A stretch of DNA of 64,000 nt from Fomitopsis serialis (lineage: Eukaryota; Basidiomycota; Agaricomycetes; Polyporales; Fomitopsidaceae): assembly GCF_022376445.1 (NCBI RefSeq), contig NW_025955152.1:1-64000 (forward strand), given 5' to 3'. Below the pieces are notes generated by a model. It saw only the letters and a list, made by a program, of their open reading frames with translations, was not told the origin of the DNA and made no database searches. Below, one piece after another: positions 1 through 11,856 of the stretch. The translations under genes and the position numbers were made by a program. Position 1 is the first letter of the stretch. Each line of letters begins with the position of its first letter.

Positions 1-70
1 CGCCATGTCCGATCCATATGCGGCCATAGATGCTGTCACGTTCGCATGTCCTATCCGTATGCGGCCATAA
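1..70. repeat. Short dispersed repeat, left pair
   Basis: Two near-identical stretches about 41 bases apart follow the pattern GTCC(G/T)ATCC, then an AT-containing spacer, then ATGCGGCCATA. Similar stretches recur near 1468 and 1506. The window edge cuts the left side, so the full element cannot be seen. I do not recognise the repeat family. Confidence 0.5.
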
Positions 71-529
71 ATTGACCTCGTGGTCGCCTTTGACGGCGAA
101 GCCAGTATCGCGAGATTGGTACGTAGCATACTTCACGTCGTGATCTCTCAGCTAAGCAATGCTACTAACTTCTGTGGATGGCATCGCGGGTGATGGTATC
201 TGCTCGGGCCTGGAAGATAACTTACTGATTCGCTACGATGATCGCATGCAACTGCTTGTTATGATTGGGACCCCGGAATTGCAGATTCTCTGAATGCGTC
301 CGTCATGTGGACTTGGTAGACTGGCCAAGCTTGTATTGTACTACAATGTGAGTCTCGCCTCCTGTTTACAGAATACTATACATAGCTGTATTCACGCTGA
401 ATTCATGCACCGCAGTGTAGGATTTACGCGCGCAACGCGTCTCGTTAGCCTCTCTCGCAGATCACGCGCCGATGGCTCGACACGGACACATGAAGATTGC
501 TAGTAGGGTGCGTTCGACCTGATTTGGCT

Positions 530-1060
530 GACCAAGATACAGGAGACTATAGCATCTCGTTCTTCGAAGGCTACCACTCGTCCGGAGACACGTATGCGTT
601 CTTCAAGGCGGGGGCCACTCAATCATTGTGCCTGACATGCTTGGCTACGGCGGCATGGACAAGCCGGCGGAGACAACAAACACAGCGCGATATGCGCGGA
701 CGTGAGAACGTGAGCAAGGCGATCGTGACAGAACACCAGAACACCACTGGTGAGTGCTTCAGTAGCTGGGAAAGGGCATCCGACGCTGCACGTCTCATGA
801 GACGCGATGTGGTCGTAGTGGTACCGCTTGGGCCAGGTTCAGCCAGAGCAACTGGCCCATAGGATGTTGGCTACCCAGGCATACTGGCCAAGTGTTTGAC
901 TCGCAGGGGCGCATTTCTCGTACTCTACCGAGAGCGTTTTCTCGCATTCGCATTCGTCTCGGTCGGCTACACGCCATTGTTCGCGAGCTTCAAATATGCG
1001 ACCCATCGCCGCGGTCAAGCAAGCCATCGGTCACGAGCCTTAGGGCCACTGGCAGTGACC
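530..1060 (+). pseudogene. Decayed epoxide hydrolase-like alpha/beta hydrolase
   Basis: Scattered blocks in different frames read like a soluble epoxide hydrolase in the correct order. They are GYHSSGDTYAFFKA (near 568), then HSIIVPDMLGYGGMDKPAE (near 618), then ENVSKAIV, then DVVVV (near 805), then a block like YRERFLAFAFVSVGYTP (near 925), then KQAIGHEP followed by a stop (near 1015). In the family, the second block follows the oxyanion HG-P region and DVVVV leads to the catalytic HDWG. Here HDWG is not intact, several frame changes are needed and stops interrupt the frame. I infer a pseudogene rather than a spliced gene. The C-terminal third is not convincingly recognisable. Confidence 0.55.
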
Positions 1061-1460
1061 AGCTACAAACAATGTCACAGTCGACCTCATTCTAAAGATG
1101 CGCCAGGTTCTTCGTCGACCTCGAGTACCAACTGGCAAGTCATGAAGGACCATATCAGTACTCCTGACCTCCCATGTTCGCTATCATCTCGCAACCGACT
1201 GGCTTGCCCGCTTGATTGTCTCTCACCATCCGTGTCAATTAGCGACTACTCTTGTGACGCGCCACCTAGAGTACATTCGTACTTACGAATGTTGGGCGCT
1301 CGAGATATGGTACTCGGCGCTTATGCGTATGTGCTACTCATGCAACCGTTTTGACGATAAAGGGAGACAAATGTGGGCGTTTTCCTTGGTAGTCTACTCC
1401 GACGCAATGTGTAGGGCATGCAGCGATTTTTTGGGCATTTTCTCCGATTTTACCGCATTT
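1061..1460. other. No gene seen
   Basis: Small unsupported ORFs only. It may include the eroded 3' part of the epoxide hydrolase-like pseudogene. Confidence 0.4.
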
Positions 1461-1600
1461 TTGAGAGGTCCGATCCGTCATGCGGCCATAAAGCACCCCT
1501 ACAGGTAGGTCCTATCCTGATGCGGACATAACAGGGGTCAAAATCGTGCGGACATAAGGGCCCAAAATCCGGGGTTTTCGGATCGGACCTATAAGCGCCT
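1461..1600. repeat. Short dispersed repeat, right group
   Basis: Two further copies of the GTCC(G/T)ATCC...ATGCGG(C/A)CATAA pattern start near 1468 and 1506. A shorter GTGCGGACATAA sits near 1543 and an inverted-looking GGATCGGACC near 1579. With the copies at 1-70 they bracket the pseudogene, as the ends of a mobile or recombining segment would. No transposase was seen. Confidence 0.5.
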
Positions 1601-1751
1601 TGCCCGGGGTCCTGTCGTTGCCCAGTTCTGCGACGTGCGTGTCGATCACCTAAGTACAGCGAGACCTTCCCTTCCACCATCTGACGACAATACCAGTCTA
1701 CTCTTCCTGTCACATTGCGATGCTCACTATTTGACTGTCTACCAACGAAAC

Positions 1752-4700
1752 CTATGCTCGACTGTCCGCACATTGACTCCTACAGTTTGCCACCGTCTCG
1801 TCGAACATATCCTTCCAGCCAGTACGAACCATCATCTGACGACTATGATCGTCACTGGGATGGGGGACCGTAAACCGACTGACATGCACTTTGCTGTCGG
1901 TCGCTGGACCGTCTTGTGCCTCGCCGAACCTGCCCAGGGAGTATTTTGAGGGCAACGTGGCTCGTGCCAGGATATGCTCCTCGATGTCTGGCGCGATAGT
2001 AGTTTTCTCGTTCGCGACGACGCGGGAAATGCCATCCACAATGTTCTGGTAATCGTTTATGACCGACGAGAGCAGCTGGTCCCGAGTCAGCTTCTCCGTG
2101 GGGGTGATACATAGCTGCGGAACCGTGTCGCGGTTGAGATGGGCGAAGTCCACGTACACGCTTTCTCCCAAGGTGATAGTACCCTGAGCTACTGGACTTT
2201 CTAGCCGGAGATGGTCGAAAAGCTGATGCATGTCGACAGCGTCCAGTCCTTGGCTTGCGCACGGATCCATGTGAAGGGATACTTGGAACGTCCTACTGGG
2301 AGCGAAGAAATCCGGCTTGTGGCGTGTTCCGAACGGTTGCATGGCCTGCTCACGCAGGTCGTCGAATGTGAGGACGAATCCGGTGCTGGAATCAATCTCG
2401 TTGAGGATGCGCTCGGTACTGGGCCCGAAGTCAAGCTCCACGCGACTACAATTCAGCTGAACATTGTCGTTCTTGAGCAGCACATGTTCGATGTGTTGCT
2501 CCTTCGACGAGCCGTAGAGGAAGAACGACATGACAGGAGGATAGTCATCGGCGAGTGCGCTGGGCGCCAGCTTGGTGTGCTTGACGACAGTGATCTCCGT
2601 CAGTTCGACCCGCGATCGCGAGAACGAATTGAGATCACCAGCAACCCTGTGTTGCCAGGTCGGTCAATCATTATGCACGCCAATGTAAAGACGCACGCAC
2701 CCGTGCAGCATGGGTAGCCCTTGGTGTATATCCACCACGCAACTGCGCTTCTGCAAGATTGACGATAACAGCTCCTCTGACGAGGTGTGTAGGCTGAAGA
2801 CAGCCTCTGGATCCTCCCTCTGGGCACGTACATATGCCTCCATGACCTCGGATGGCAACTTCGCGGACAGAATCAGCTGTTGTCGATAGCTACCCCAGTT
2901 GAACATCGGGAGGTAAGTAAGAAATAGATCTTTCGTTCCTTGCATGACGAAGCTGTGGATCGCCGGCGCGACATTGACCCGCTTCCAGCAATTCTGTGAC
3001 AGGGTCCAAATTCAGGAAGCAAACAGAAGACAAATCGAAGAAAGCTACCTGCACCTCTTCTTCCGCGACCTTGCGGAATGCATCGGCTAATTCACGTACG
3101 AAGTTCCCAGTGGTAGGGAACGGAGACATCGACACGTTACAGAGCCCAGCCAGTGGCCCCGGATCCTCCGCTTTCAGCCCGAGCCGCTGCTTGAAGCTCT
3201 TCAAGCATGATCCATACCGCTCGTCGTCTAGCTCGGTACCCATGAGCAAAATAGGCTTCTTTCGAGCATCGTCGTCGACGCGGTTGACCGCGAGCCGCTT
3301 GATGATGCGTGCGTTGAGGTAGCTTGCCTCTGCCACGTCCCTGTTCGGCGGCCCGCCCCTCGACAGCCGGAAGTTGCACGCGAATGCGTTGATGGACAAG
3401 TCCGAGCCCATCATCCTGACCAGGTACATCGCCTCCGCGTCTCGCACCAGCTCGCGGTTCGGGCGGTCGACGATGTTACGCTTGATGAACGCGCGTTGCG
3501 CCTCGACTTCCTCAACGGATTTCTCGTCGCGCTCTGCGGGGAGCATGTTGAACGGCGTCACGATCAGCGTGTCCGATTCCAGCGTCATCGTCGCCCAGTG
3601 CGCGTACAACTTCACGGACGTGAACATCGCCTCGCCGAGCAACCCGCCATATCCGCCACGATGCAAACCAATAACCTCGTTCGAGACGTACACCGCTACA
3701 GGTGCTGCGCCGGGCTTGCTGCCCTCGAGACCGTACACGCCCATAGACTCGACGTCACTAGCGCCGCCGTCGATATAAGGCCCGGTCCAGGTGATGAGGT
3801 ACTTGGACCGCTCGTCCTTGTAGCAAAGTCCGCCTGCAGGGTACGGGACATAGCCGCTCTTATGGGGGTCGAGGGTGATAGAGTCGGCGTAGCGCATGGA
3901 ACGTAGCTGTGTTTCCGTATAGGGCGAAAGCGCTTGATGAGGTACGTACTCGCCGTCGTCGTCCGGTTTCCTCCCGCCCTTATACTCAGGAGGCGCTGGA
4001 TGGAGAAGGGAAGCGAAGTACCCTCCCCATGCGGCGTCACAGTGGACTAGGAACGAGATCCCGTACTCGTCTTGGAGCAGACGCCGAATCAAGAGGATGT
4101 CGTTCAGGGGGTCCACCGCGCCGTGCTCTGTAGTCCCCATGATCGCGACCACCGCGTAGATGGGATGTCCCGCCTGTGCAAGGGATAGGAGATCCGCCTC
4201 TAGTGCATCGCTGTCTAGACGAGCGTGTGAGTCGACGTCAACTTGGTGGACGTTATCCCTTCCGATTCCCAGCACGGCTGGCACAAGGTGTCAGGTTCAC
4301 CCAACAATGCGAACGGAGAACATATCTCACCTGCGCCCTTCGGCCACGAGTAATGGTTCATCTTGCTCACCAGAACCTTGGGCGCCCGCGTGATGCAATA
4401 CCTCGTCTCTAATGGTTCGCGTCCGATGGTCTGCACAAGATACTTCTCCACCTCTGCGTCGATGAATTGCTGCGAGATGCCATACTCCTTCGACAGACGC
4501 AACGGGATGTCCAGGATGACCTCGGGCCTGAGGTTGAGTAGGTCCTGCGTGGAGGCCTTCACGAGGAGGACAGACCCCGCGTTTTTGCGCGTGAGGGGTA
4601 CGGTGAAGGATGAAGCGACGAAGCCCAGATTCCCCTCTTCGATAGCCCATTTCAAAGAGAGTGGATAGAATTTGAGGTTACGCGCTAAACACCCATGAGC

Positions 4701-5436
4701 TCCGTGACAGTGGGCAATAGGAGAGGATGTTATACATACCGACCCTGTCGTGCGGGACGTGAGTGAACCGTTGACGGTCAAGACGTACAGACATTACTCA
4801 CCACAAAGACTCCAAGTTTGCGACTGAACCGTCACAAGTGAGGTGGCCCCACCCTTTGTAAGTCGACTTCGTTCCCTCCGAGGCTATATCCTCGGTCGTG
4901 CGGTATCCGAGCATCTTGCATAGCTGTTGGCCGACGCAGTACTCGACATAGCTCGTGAGTGGACTCGCTTCGACAGCGACATTGTTCGGGTTGTGTATCA
5001 TGGCCGTGAGATATCCCAACGTGGCCGGGAGGGAGTTATCGAAGCACATGTGGCCCATGTAGCGCGGGGAGAAGAACGGGAGGGAGTATCGCGACATGAG
5101 GTCGGCCAGCAGGGTGACGTAGCGCTGCAGGTCGTCCACTTCGCGCTTGTAGGGTGCAGAGTCCCGCGTCGATGCGGTGATGAATGCCTGTGCACGACAT
5201 CAATGATCAAGATGTCATGGTCAAAGTCCAGGACGGGCAAAGCTTACTGGGTCGCCTGGAAAGTACTCTACGCGATCTCGAGTAACGCGGTCGACGACTT
5301 CGCCTAACAGTTTCTTCATGACATCACTGTTCTCTGCTTTAGGCCCCATGAACCACGCAGCCACTGCGTGATGTGTTTCTGTAGAAATATCATCTGCAAC
5401 ATTGTTCGCGGTCGAAGTGTCCTGAGACGCGGACAT
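1752..5436 (-). CDS. PLP-dependent group II amino-acid decarboxylase, long fungal form
   Basis: Probable cytosolic decarboxylase of the aromatic amino acid/tyrosine decarboxylase fold. The substrate cannot be told from sequence. Exons read 5'-3' on the minus strand: 5436-5248, 5187-4802, 4744-4740, 4684-4331, 4277-3049, 2993-2701, 2646-1752. The phases close into one frame of 1116 residues. Seen: HYSWPKGA before residue 312, HCDAAWGG with the PLP-binding Asp near residue 392, and DPHKSG with the Schiff-base Lys near residue 451. After the catalytic domain comes a roughly 450-residue extension containing LFLTYLPMFNWGSYRQQL and MSFFLYGS. Long forms of this kind are, as I recall them, fungal ncAAAD-type proteins. 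The third exon is only five bases, but splicing it restores the expected LWVARNLKFYP. Introns are 54-60 nt. Confidence 0.9.
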
Positions 5437-6055
5437 GATGAACCAGGAGACGAGGGTTGAGGATACCTCTGAAGACCAGGTTCAACCACAAGGAGCCTCA
5501 CCGTTCGCTTATGTCACGATCATCGACACAACACATTTGACGTGTAGCCCTCTTCGTAGAACAGTGTATGACCTGTGATATTGAGACTTCAGCGTACGCC
5601 CCGATCAGATGTTTCTTGAACTTACATAATTGGCAACAGGTATCCTTCACACGGAGAACGTAATCGGAGGGGAATGCATGGCAGCACCTGTAGCTCTCAT
5701 GGCCTTCAGGCAAGCTCTGGTCCCGACCCACCGGCGACGAACGAGCAGCATCGCGGCGCAACGTTTGCATCAATATAAGCTGGTGTCGATGAAGCTTCAT
5801 GCCATGAGCTTGATGGAAAGGTAGATGTGCTGCCAACCACTCACGACGGCTTGCGGGGCACAGACCGCGTCGATCGATCGAGGCAACTACATGCGGGTCA
5901 CCACTCGATCGTCACAGCGCACAGGTGAAATGAGGATGTGAAGATCAATTTACAGCCCAGCTAAATAACCCAGTGGAATACTATCGCTACAACGAGCCCT
6001 TCGTATCAGTACACATGATTCATGTCGTTAGTCCATGAGGAGTCCTTGCGGTCGT
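5437..6055. other. Intergenic
   Basis: Sequence between the decarboxylase start and the 3' end of the cupredoxin gene, both on the minus strand. Only short ORFs with no recognisable domain were seen. It should hold the decarboxylase promoter, but no clear TATA box was found. Confidence 0.5.
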
Positions 6056-7445
6056 CTACAAGGCAAGTCCGATCATAAGAGCAAAGAGCGTGAACGCAAC
6101 GCCTGCATTGCGGTTGGACGTGGTAGAGCGGCTGCCACCGGAATGCGAGGTCCCCGACGTAGCATTGCTCTGCTTTGCAGCATCGACGAAAGCTGAATAG
6201 TCCTCTAGACCAGATGCGACAGCGTTCATGGAGAACACCATGCCCGCTGCACAGTGGTCTTGTGGATTCGTCTGCTTGCAGTATACCCAGACTGGATCAG
6301 TCTTTGCGAAAATTGGGTTGAGATCCAGAGGCTGAAAGGCGATGAGAGAAGTGAACGCACGTTATTGACCTCAACAGTGAAAGTGGGGTAGTTTGAGGTG
6401 CCGTTGGCGACGGGCATGCTGGGCACATGCGAATGTGAGCAATGAATCAGGGTCCCCAAACGCACGTCACTCACAATCCGGAGTCAAATCCAACCTGTCC
6501 TGACGTACTGGTCTTCGTCAAACTCTTGCAAGGATCCGAGAAACTGCTCTGCGTGGCCGTGTGGTTTGCGTGCATGAACAAAAAGGTGACGACGTCCCCG
6601 ACGGCCGCAGTGATATTCGAGGGTTCGTAGGCTAACTTTCCGTCAGCGCCCACAACCACGATGTGCTCCGAATATGTGCTCGACGATACTGGAGCGGAGC
6701 TCGTCGTGGATGCGGTTGACGTAGGTTGCGCCGTCTCGGAGATGGTCACTGTGGTTGTGACGTTGGCCACGGCCGCGTCTGTAGAGACAGCTGAAGCGGA
6801 GCCGGGAGCGGTAGTCACGATGGAGGATGACACCAAGGTAGACGAGGAGACAGGGTCGGTGGTAGATGCTGTGGCTGTGCTCGTAGATGATATGGTAGCA
6901 GGCATCGAGGAGTTAGCTGTGCTGTTTCCGAAAGCATTTGCTTTGAACATGGTGAAATTGTCGCCGGGGTTGATTGCAAACACCATCCCTTGCTGGCAGT
7001 GGTTCGCCTGGCGACAAAATATCCAGACCGGGCTGCCGTCCGTAACCGTATACTGAGCGGCCGGGAAGGGGCCATCAGTGTTGTTTGCTGCTACAGGGAC
7101 GCTGAAAGATACTGTCTTAGTTCCTGACAAGTCAAAGCATGCGACAGAGCTCACAAGTTAGAATCAAAGCCACCGTCAGCAATCTGGCATGGGCTGTCGA
7201 GGGAGGACTGCGTAACCGTATGATTCTCCTGTCTGAAAGAAAATACGACAGTATCACCGGAGGTGGCATTCTAAACTTGAGTGAGCGTCGGGTGCTATGT
7301 CAGGTGTTGCCAACTCTGTACTCACTACATACTCGGGGTTGAATCGCAACACTCCTGGTCCGCCAACAGTAACCTGGAATTCTGTTGCCCGTGCCACAGT
7401 AGACAAAATGGCGGCGATGATAATGGATGAACCGGTCGTGCGCAT
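6056..7445 (-). CDS. Secreted, probably GPI-anchored, two-domain cupredoxin
   Basis: Exons 7445-7326, 7270-7155, 7101-6475, 6418-6361 and 6301-6056 give 388 residues in one frame. Residues about 1-21 form a signal peptide. Two cupredoxin-like domains flank a Ser/Thr/Ala-rich linker. Each domain has the type-1 copper pattern: an early His (ENHTVTQSS; ANHTATQSS) and a later Cys-His-Met group (FCRQANHCQQGMVF; YCKQTNPQDHCAAGMVF). The C-terminus after SNRNAG is hydrophobic, as expected for a GPI signal. Such proteins sit at the fungal cell surface; their physiological role is poorly known. The intron before the last exon could end at two AGs. I chose the 59-base intron ending CAAAG over a 29-base one. 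Confidence 0.87.
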
Positions 7446-8075
7446 CGTGTCTTGCTTGAAAATAGAGATCTAGTGTAAGGAGGACGCGGAAATGGAGGGC
7501 GTGAGTGCTAGACTAGTCGTGACTTCGAGGAGCAGCTCAGGGCTTCAATATTACTAGAGAAGAAGATTAAAACGGCCGGTCAACGGCAGGTATAGTTCAG
7601 AACGGCCAGCAGAGGGGGACAATGTGGCTCATTGCAGCGCTCGGAAGCTCTTTATATATGCCTCTGAGGCTCAGTGAGCGCGTAAGGAACTGAATGGGGC
7701 GTGTCCGAACAAAAGATCGCGGCCGCTTCGCAAGGGTCTTTGTTCATAAGCGCCGACGACACTGTAGGCGCTTTCGATCCTGATTAGGCAAGTGTTGTGG
7801 GGCGGTGCCCACCACCGTGGCACTGTTCAGTGTTCACCTCCTTACGACCTCGTCTTTAGAACCTCGCAGACGTATGGCACCCGTGAATTTCCTGCGAAAA
7901 AGGGCGTCGTTTAATTAGGCACGTGCCAGTGGCCTGCATCGCCCCCGGGCAAACAAACTCGGGAGTCGTGCCCCAAAGGACCACATATCCTTCCTTCGCA
8001 CCCTCAGTAAGTGCGCTTCCTCCTCAGCAACGCGTAGTATGCCGCTGACTGCATTTGTCGGTCAACAGTACGACT
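7446..8075. other. Divergent promoter region
   Basis: It lies between the cupredoxin gene (minus) and the first F-box gene (plus). A TATATAAA box reads on the minus strand near 7651-7659, about 205 bases upstream of the cupredoxin ATG. Near 8007-8069 a GTAAGT...CAACAG stretch looks like a 5'-UTR intron of the F-box gene. The same arrangement recurs upstream of its paralogues. Confidence 0.5.
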
Positions 8076-9486
8076 ATGCCTCGCGTGCTGCCTCCAGAGC
8101 TCACCGATCATATCATCGGCTTCGCATGGGAGGACCCACCGACTCTGCGGAGCTGTGCGCTGACGTGCTGGGCGTGGCGAGCTGCGAGTGAGCTCCAGCT
8201 GCAGGCCTTCCACGAATTACGACTCCACAACGTCGCTGATCTGGCGCTGGTCTCGAAACGCGTCGCTCGGCCTGAAAGCAGACGGTTCCTCCGCGCTATC
8301 GAGCATATCACCATCCGAGAATGCCCGGAGAGGCCATACGTGCACACAGTGCCGCTGTGCATCCCTGGGCTATTCGTCCCGCATCTTCAATCGATAGCGT
8401 TCTACAACATTGGTCTACAGAAACCCGACGTCACAGTCAATTGGCATCACAGCTTCTTCACTCACCTCTCGTCGTACAAGTCGGTGACGCGCTTGAATCT
8501 TGAATGTTGGTGATAGTCACTTTCGTGACTTTCGTGACTTGCGCCGGATCGTCGACGCGCTTCCAGCACTAAAGCATGTCGTATTCTCAAAACTGCGCTT
8601 CCTAGGCCCATTTCCTGGCGTACGGCCGAGTCTGATCCAGGAACCTGGACGTCCTCGAAGGCGACCGTCGCTGCTTCACCTAACCTTGTACTTGGTGCCT
8701 CATGAGCACGCTGAGTTATTGCATTGTCTACAATCAGTCTTTGGGGCCGAAGAGATCACCACCGAGGCCAGAAGTGGGGCGACAGCGTTTCCCCGAGAAA
8801 ACATGGCTGTGGCTCGTTTCCCTGTTTCACGACTTGTACTTCTGGCCATCGTGGGAGGCCGCACCGTGCCATTCTCGCTGCATCGGTTTCGCATAGATAC
8901 CGATGTGGAGCAAGCCGGGGACACGCGCTCTGACCATGCCTCGAGAGTTCCGCCGCTCTTCGAAACTTTGGCAGCAGGTGAGGTATTATCCGTATCACTT
9001 AGCGGATGCGCATGATGCTAGTACTCATGATCAGAGCTTGCTGACGCGATTGTAGATGCTACGAGCCTGGTACGCAACATACATCTGGAAGAGATCGAAT
9101 ACTTCTTCTTTATTCACAAAGACTACGCCGATTTTCGGTCAACAATTCAAGCAATTGTGACCATGCTCTCTCAGGGCGTAGGCGAGAAAGTTACCAAGAT
9201 ATACATCAATCTTTTATTCGACTGCGAACTGGATGGTTGCCTGCCGTATGGACCCGACGAGGGCCCCGCTCCCCCCCTTGACCTCGCCCCTGTACGTTTC
9301 GGACTGCAGAATGTGACCGCGGTCGAGCTGGTCATCCAGATGCTCCGGGGCCCGCCGAGATCTACGCCTGTCATCGACGCAGCGACCAGGATCATCCCGC
9401 CGTTGTTCGCGAATTGGGATGCCCGCGGAATGCTCTCGGTTAATCGCCGGCGCCGTAGTGACCACAGGCATGAAGGCAGAATCTGA
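8076..9486 (+). pseudogene. F-box protein, unit A copy 1, frameshifted
   Basis: F-box proteins recruit substrates to SCF ubiquitin ligases. The N-terminus MPRVLPPELTDHIIGFAW starts an F-box-like domain, followed by a leucine-rich but poorly patterned region. Exon 1 is 8076-8977 and exon 2 is 9056-9486, joined by a GTGAGG...GTAG intron. Against two paralogues (minus strand, near 29290 and 31735) this copy carries 7 extra bases near 8494-8512. They shift the frame, and VTRLNLE is followed by CW and a stop. The frame resumes at DSHFRDFRDLRRIV. The rest of the gene is open, so the break is probably recent. Start taken at MPR by homology to the other copies. Unit partner: the F-box gene at 10375. 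Confidence 0.75.
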
Positions 9487-10374
9487 GACAAGCTGGGTGA
9501 CTGCAGCGAAAGTGAGTGCCGTTCTCATCGAAGTATTCACATCAGCTCATATCCTGGCAGGGGAAGGAAGGGATAAAGAAACTCGGCCGGGGTGTGATCG
9601 GGTCTACAGTGAGAGTCTTCCGGAAGGTGTGTGTTTCGTCGTGCATCGTCGGGCCAGTCGTTCATGCTGTGACGCAGTTGACGGGTCAGCTGCATCCACT
9701 CTTACTGTAGAACCCGAGATGGGGCCTGGAATTCTATGGGTGGGCGATGGCCACTTTGGAGTGCATGTCGTGACTCGGAGCAAGGGAGCACAAGTGTGAC
9801 ATGTCAACGGACAGCTTATATAGGTGTACTTGACGGCTTTGGGGCTTCTAGCGGCTAGAATGCGAAGTCAACGCTTGCCAGTTGCAGCTCGATATGTTGG
9901 CCGCCACATTGGCGTTCATCTCAACGCTCATGACCGTCCAGGACGTGGGCCTTTCGAGAAGAATCACGGATGTCGTGTTCATATGCCGAAATGAGCATAG
10001 CCATCCTGCATCGCACTGGCACTTACGGGTCACGTACGTACGTGTCTTCCACGGTGAATCAGATATGTAGAAGACATCCTGAACAGCACCTTCAGCGTCA
10101 GACGTCTCGTGCTCTGGGTGCGGCCTCATGCATCAAGCCACTGTACTTGGTCTGGGAGTGGAATGCTCTTCACGATAAGCACCGCGACAGTGCCTCTCAG
10201 GTCCCAGGAACCTGTAACCCAATGATGGCTGTGATTGTCATCGAGACGCACACTGATATGTAGCTCCACCTCATCTGGATGCTCCCAGACTCCCCGCCCA
10301 TCAACGCCAGTGAGTCAATGCCCTTCGTTTTGCGCATGCCACTGGCCTTGACTGATGCCGTAACCAGCCATACG
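9487..10374 (+). repeat. F-box unit spacer, copy A
   Basis: Spacer between the two F-box genes of unit A. It recurs in inverted orientation at 27497-28392 and 29946-30826. Recognisable shared blocks include the stretch near 9727-9795 (a hydrolysed repeat of GTGGGCGATGGCCACTTTGG type) and the 9920-9975 block. It carries no ORF that is conserved in frame across all three copies. Its end (10310-10370) holds a probable 5'-UTR intron of the next gene, GTGAGT...AACCAG. Confidence 0.7.
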
Positions 10375-11798
10375 ATGCCTCGCGCCCTGCCCGCCGAGCT
10401 CACCGACTTCATCATCGGTTTTCATTGGGACGACCCGCTAACCCTGTGGAGCTGCGCGCTGACGTGCCGGACATGGCGGTCTGCGAGCGAATACCATCTC
10501 AATGCTTACCATGCACTGGACATCAAAAGCGTCACGGATCTGACCCTGCTGTCGAAACGTTTCGCTCGGCCCGAAAGCAGGCGGTTCTACCGTGATATCA
10601 GGGAGATGGACATCCTGGAGAGCCATGAAAGACCCTTTGTACACATCGTGCCGCTGTGCATCCCAGGATCATTCGTGCCGAGGCTGAACACCCTAAGAAT
10701 ATGGTCCTTGAGGCTTTCAACTGGCAACCAGTGGCACCGCAGTGTTTTCAGCCTCCTTTCGGCGTACAAATCGGTGACGTACTTGGCTTTGACCAGCAGT
10801 CAATTCCACAATGTGGAGGAGCTACGACGGATCATCAAAGCGCTTCCAGCACTTGAAGAGATCGAACTAACGGGCGTAGACTTCCCTCATCCTCCCCCGA
10901 GCACGGCCACTCGGCTAGAATTTGGTCGCCGTTCGCAGGGGCGACGTCCACTTTTTCGCCTGACCCTTCGTCCTGGCCTATCTCCGCATCCCTATCACTC
11001 AGTTTCTAACTGTCTCCCTGCGTTCTCGTGCTGTGCGCAACTGTTCTCTGAGATCGGTCAGCTCACGGTGGATGCGGAACACGGAATAACAGCCTTATCC
11101 CAGGAGAACATGTATATGGCTCGTTTCCCTATCTTCCGACTCAGAGTTCTGCACACCATCCCGGGCCTGCCTCCTGGTTTCGCAGACCAGTGGTATCGCC
11201 GACTCCAATTGGATATTGATGGGAAGGACGACTGGATACATCGTTGTTTTATCCCAGAAGCCGTTTCTGAGACCTCTGCAGGTAAGTGGTCATGCGTTGA
11301 GTGGAAATGAGTGCGAATTCATGCTTTGAGCTAGACGGCGCTGCGAATCGGCTAACACACAGCATGCACCTGGAAGAGGTTGAATACCAGATACACGTCG
11401 GGAGGGACTACAACGATCTCTCTTTGACAGTCCAGACCATCGTGGCCATGCTGTCTCGAGGCGTAGGCCAATACGTCAGCAAATTATGTGTCTCGGTATG
11501 GTTCCTGAAGGAAGACTTCCTGCCGTATCCAGACGACTCTAGGAGTGTCGTTCCGCATCCGCTCTCGCGCGAAGCAGCACTCGTGCGCGGCGCACTGCCG
11601 CAGGTACGGAAAGTCAGTCTGGACATCCGAAATCGTCGCATCGGCCCGGGACAGAACGTGCCAACACCTGTTACCAGCGCAGCGGCTAGGATCATCCCGC
11701 CGTTGTTCCTGCATTGGGCTACCAGTGGCAGGCTTTCGGTTAGATATCCGACGTTCGACGGGCAAGAGGATAGTCAACCACGCGAAAACACCGACTGA
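10375..11798 (+). CDS. F-box protein, unit A copy 2
   Basis: Exons 10375-11281 and 11335-11798 give 456 residues. The N-terminus MPRALPAELTDFIIGFHW is F-box-like, followed by SCALTCRTWRSASE. The remainder is a divergent leucine-rich region with no catalytic motif. Presumed SCF substrate adaptor; the target is unknown. Upstream ATGs at 10279 and 10318 exist. I chose 10375 because all paralogues start at MPR just after a conserved GT...CAG stretch that looks like a 5'-UTR intron. Closest relative in the window is the gene at 25991-27496 on the other strand. Its 3' end runs directly into the chimeric segment at 11800-12500. Confidence 0.85.
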
Positions 11799-11856
11799 AA
11801 ACCATTGCGTCACCACGCTCCCCGACAACTCCCCTGCTCCAACGCTCTGCACTTAT

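Noticed and set aside
2960..3048. Apparent frameshift in the decarboxylase near 2977
   Set aside because: A 55-base intron (3048-2994, GTAGCT...CACAG) removes it and gives QNCWKRVNVAPAIHSF in phase.
6302..6360. A 29-base intron in the cupredoxin gene
   Set aside because: A 59-base intron with a CTCAAC branch-like site and acceptor CAAAG keeps phase and restores VEVNNTDPVWVYC, so the ultra-short intron is unnecessary.
9848..10129. Possible membrane-protein ORF in the F-box spacer
   Set aside because: The corresponding stretch in the spacer at 27850-27990 is not open in the same frame, so there is no consistent coding signal.
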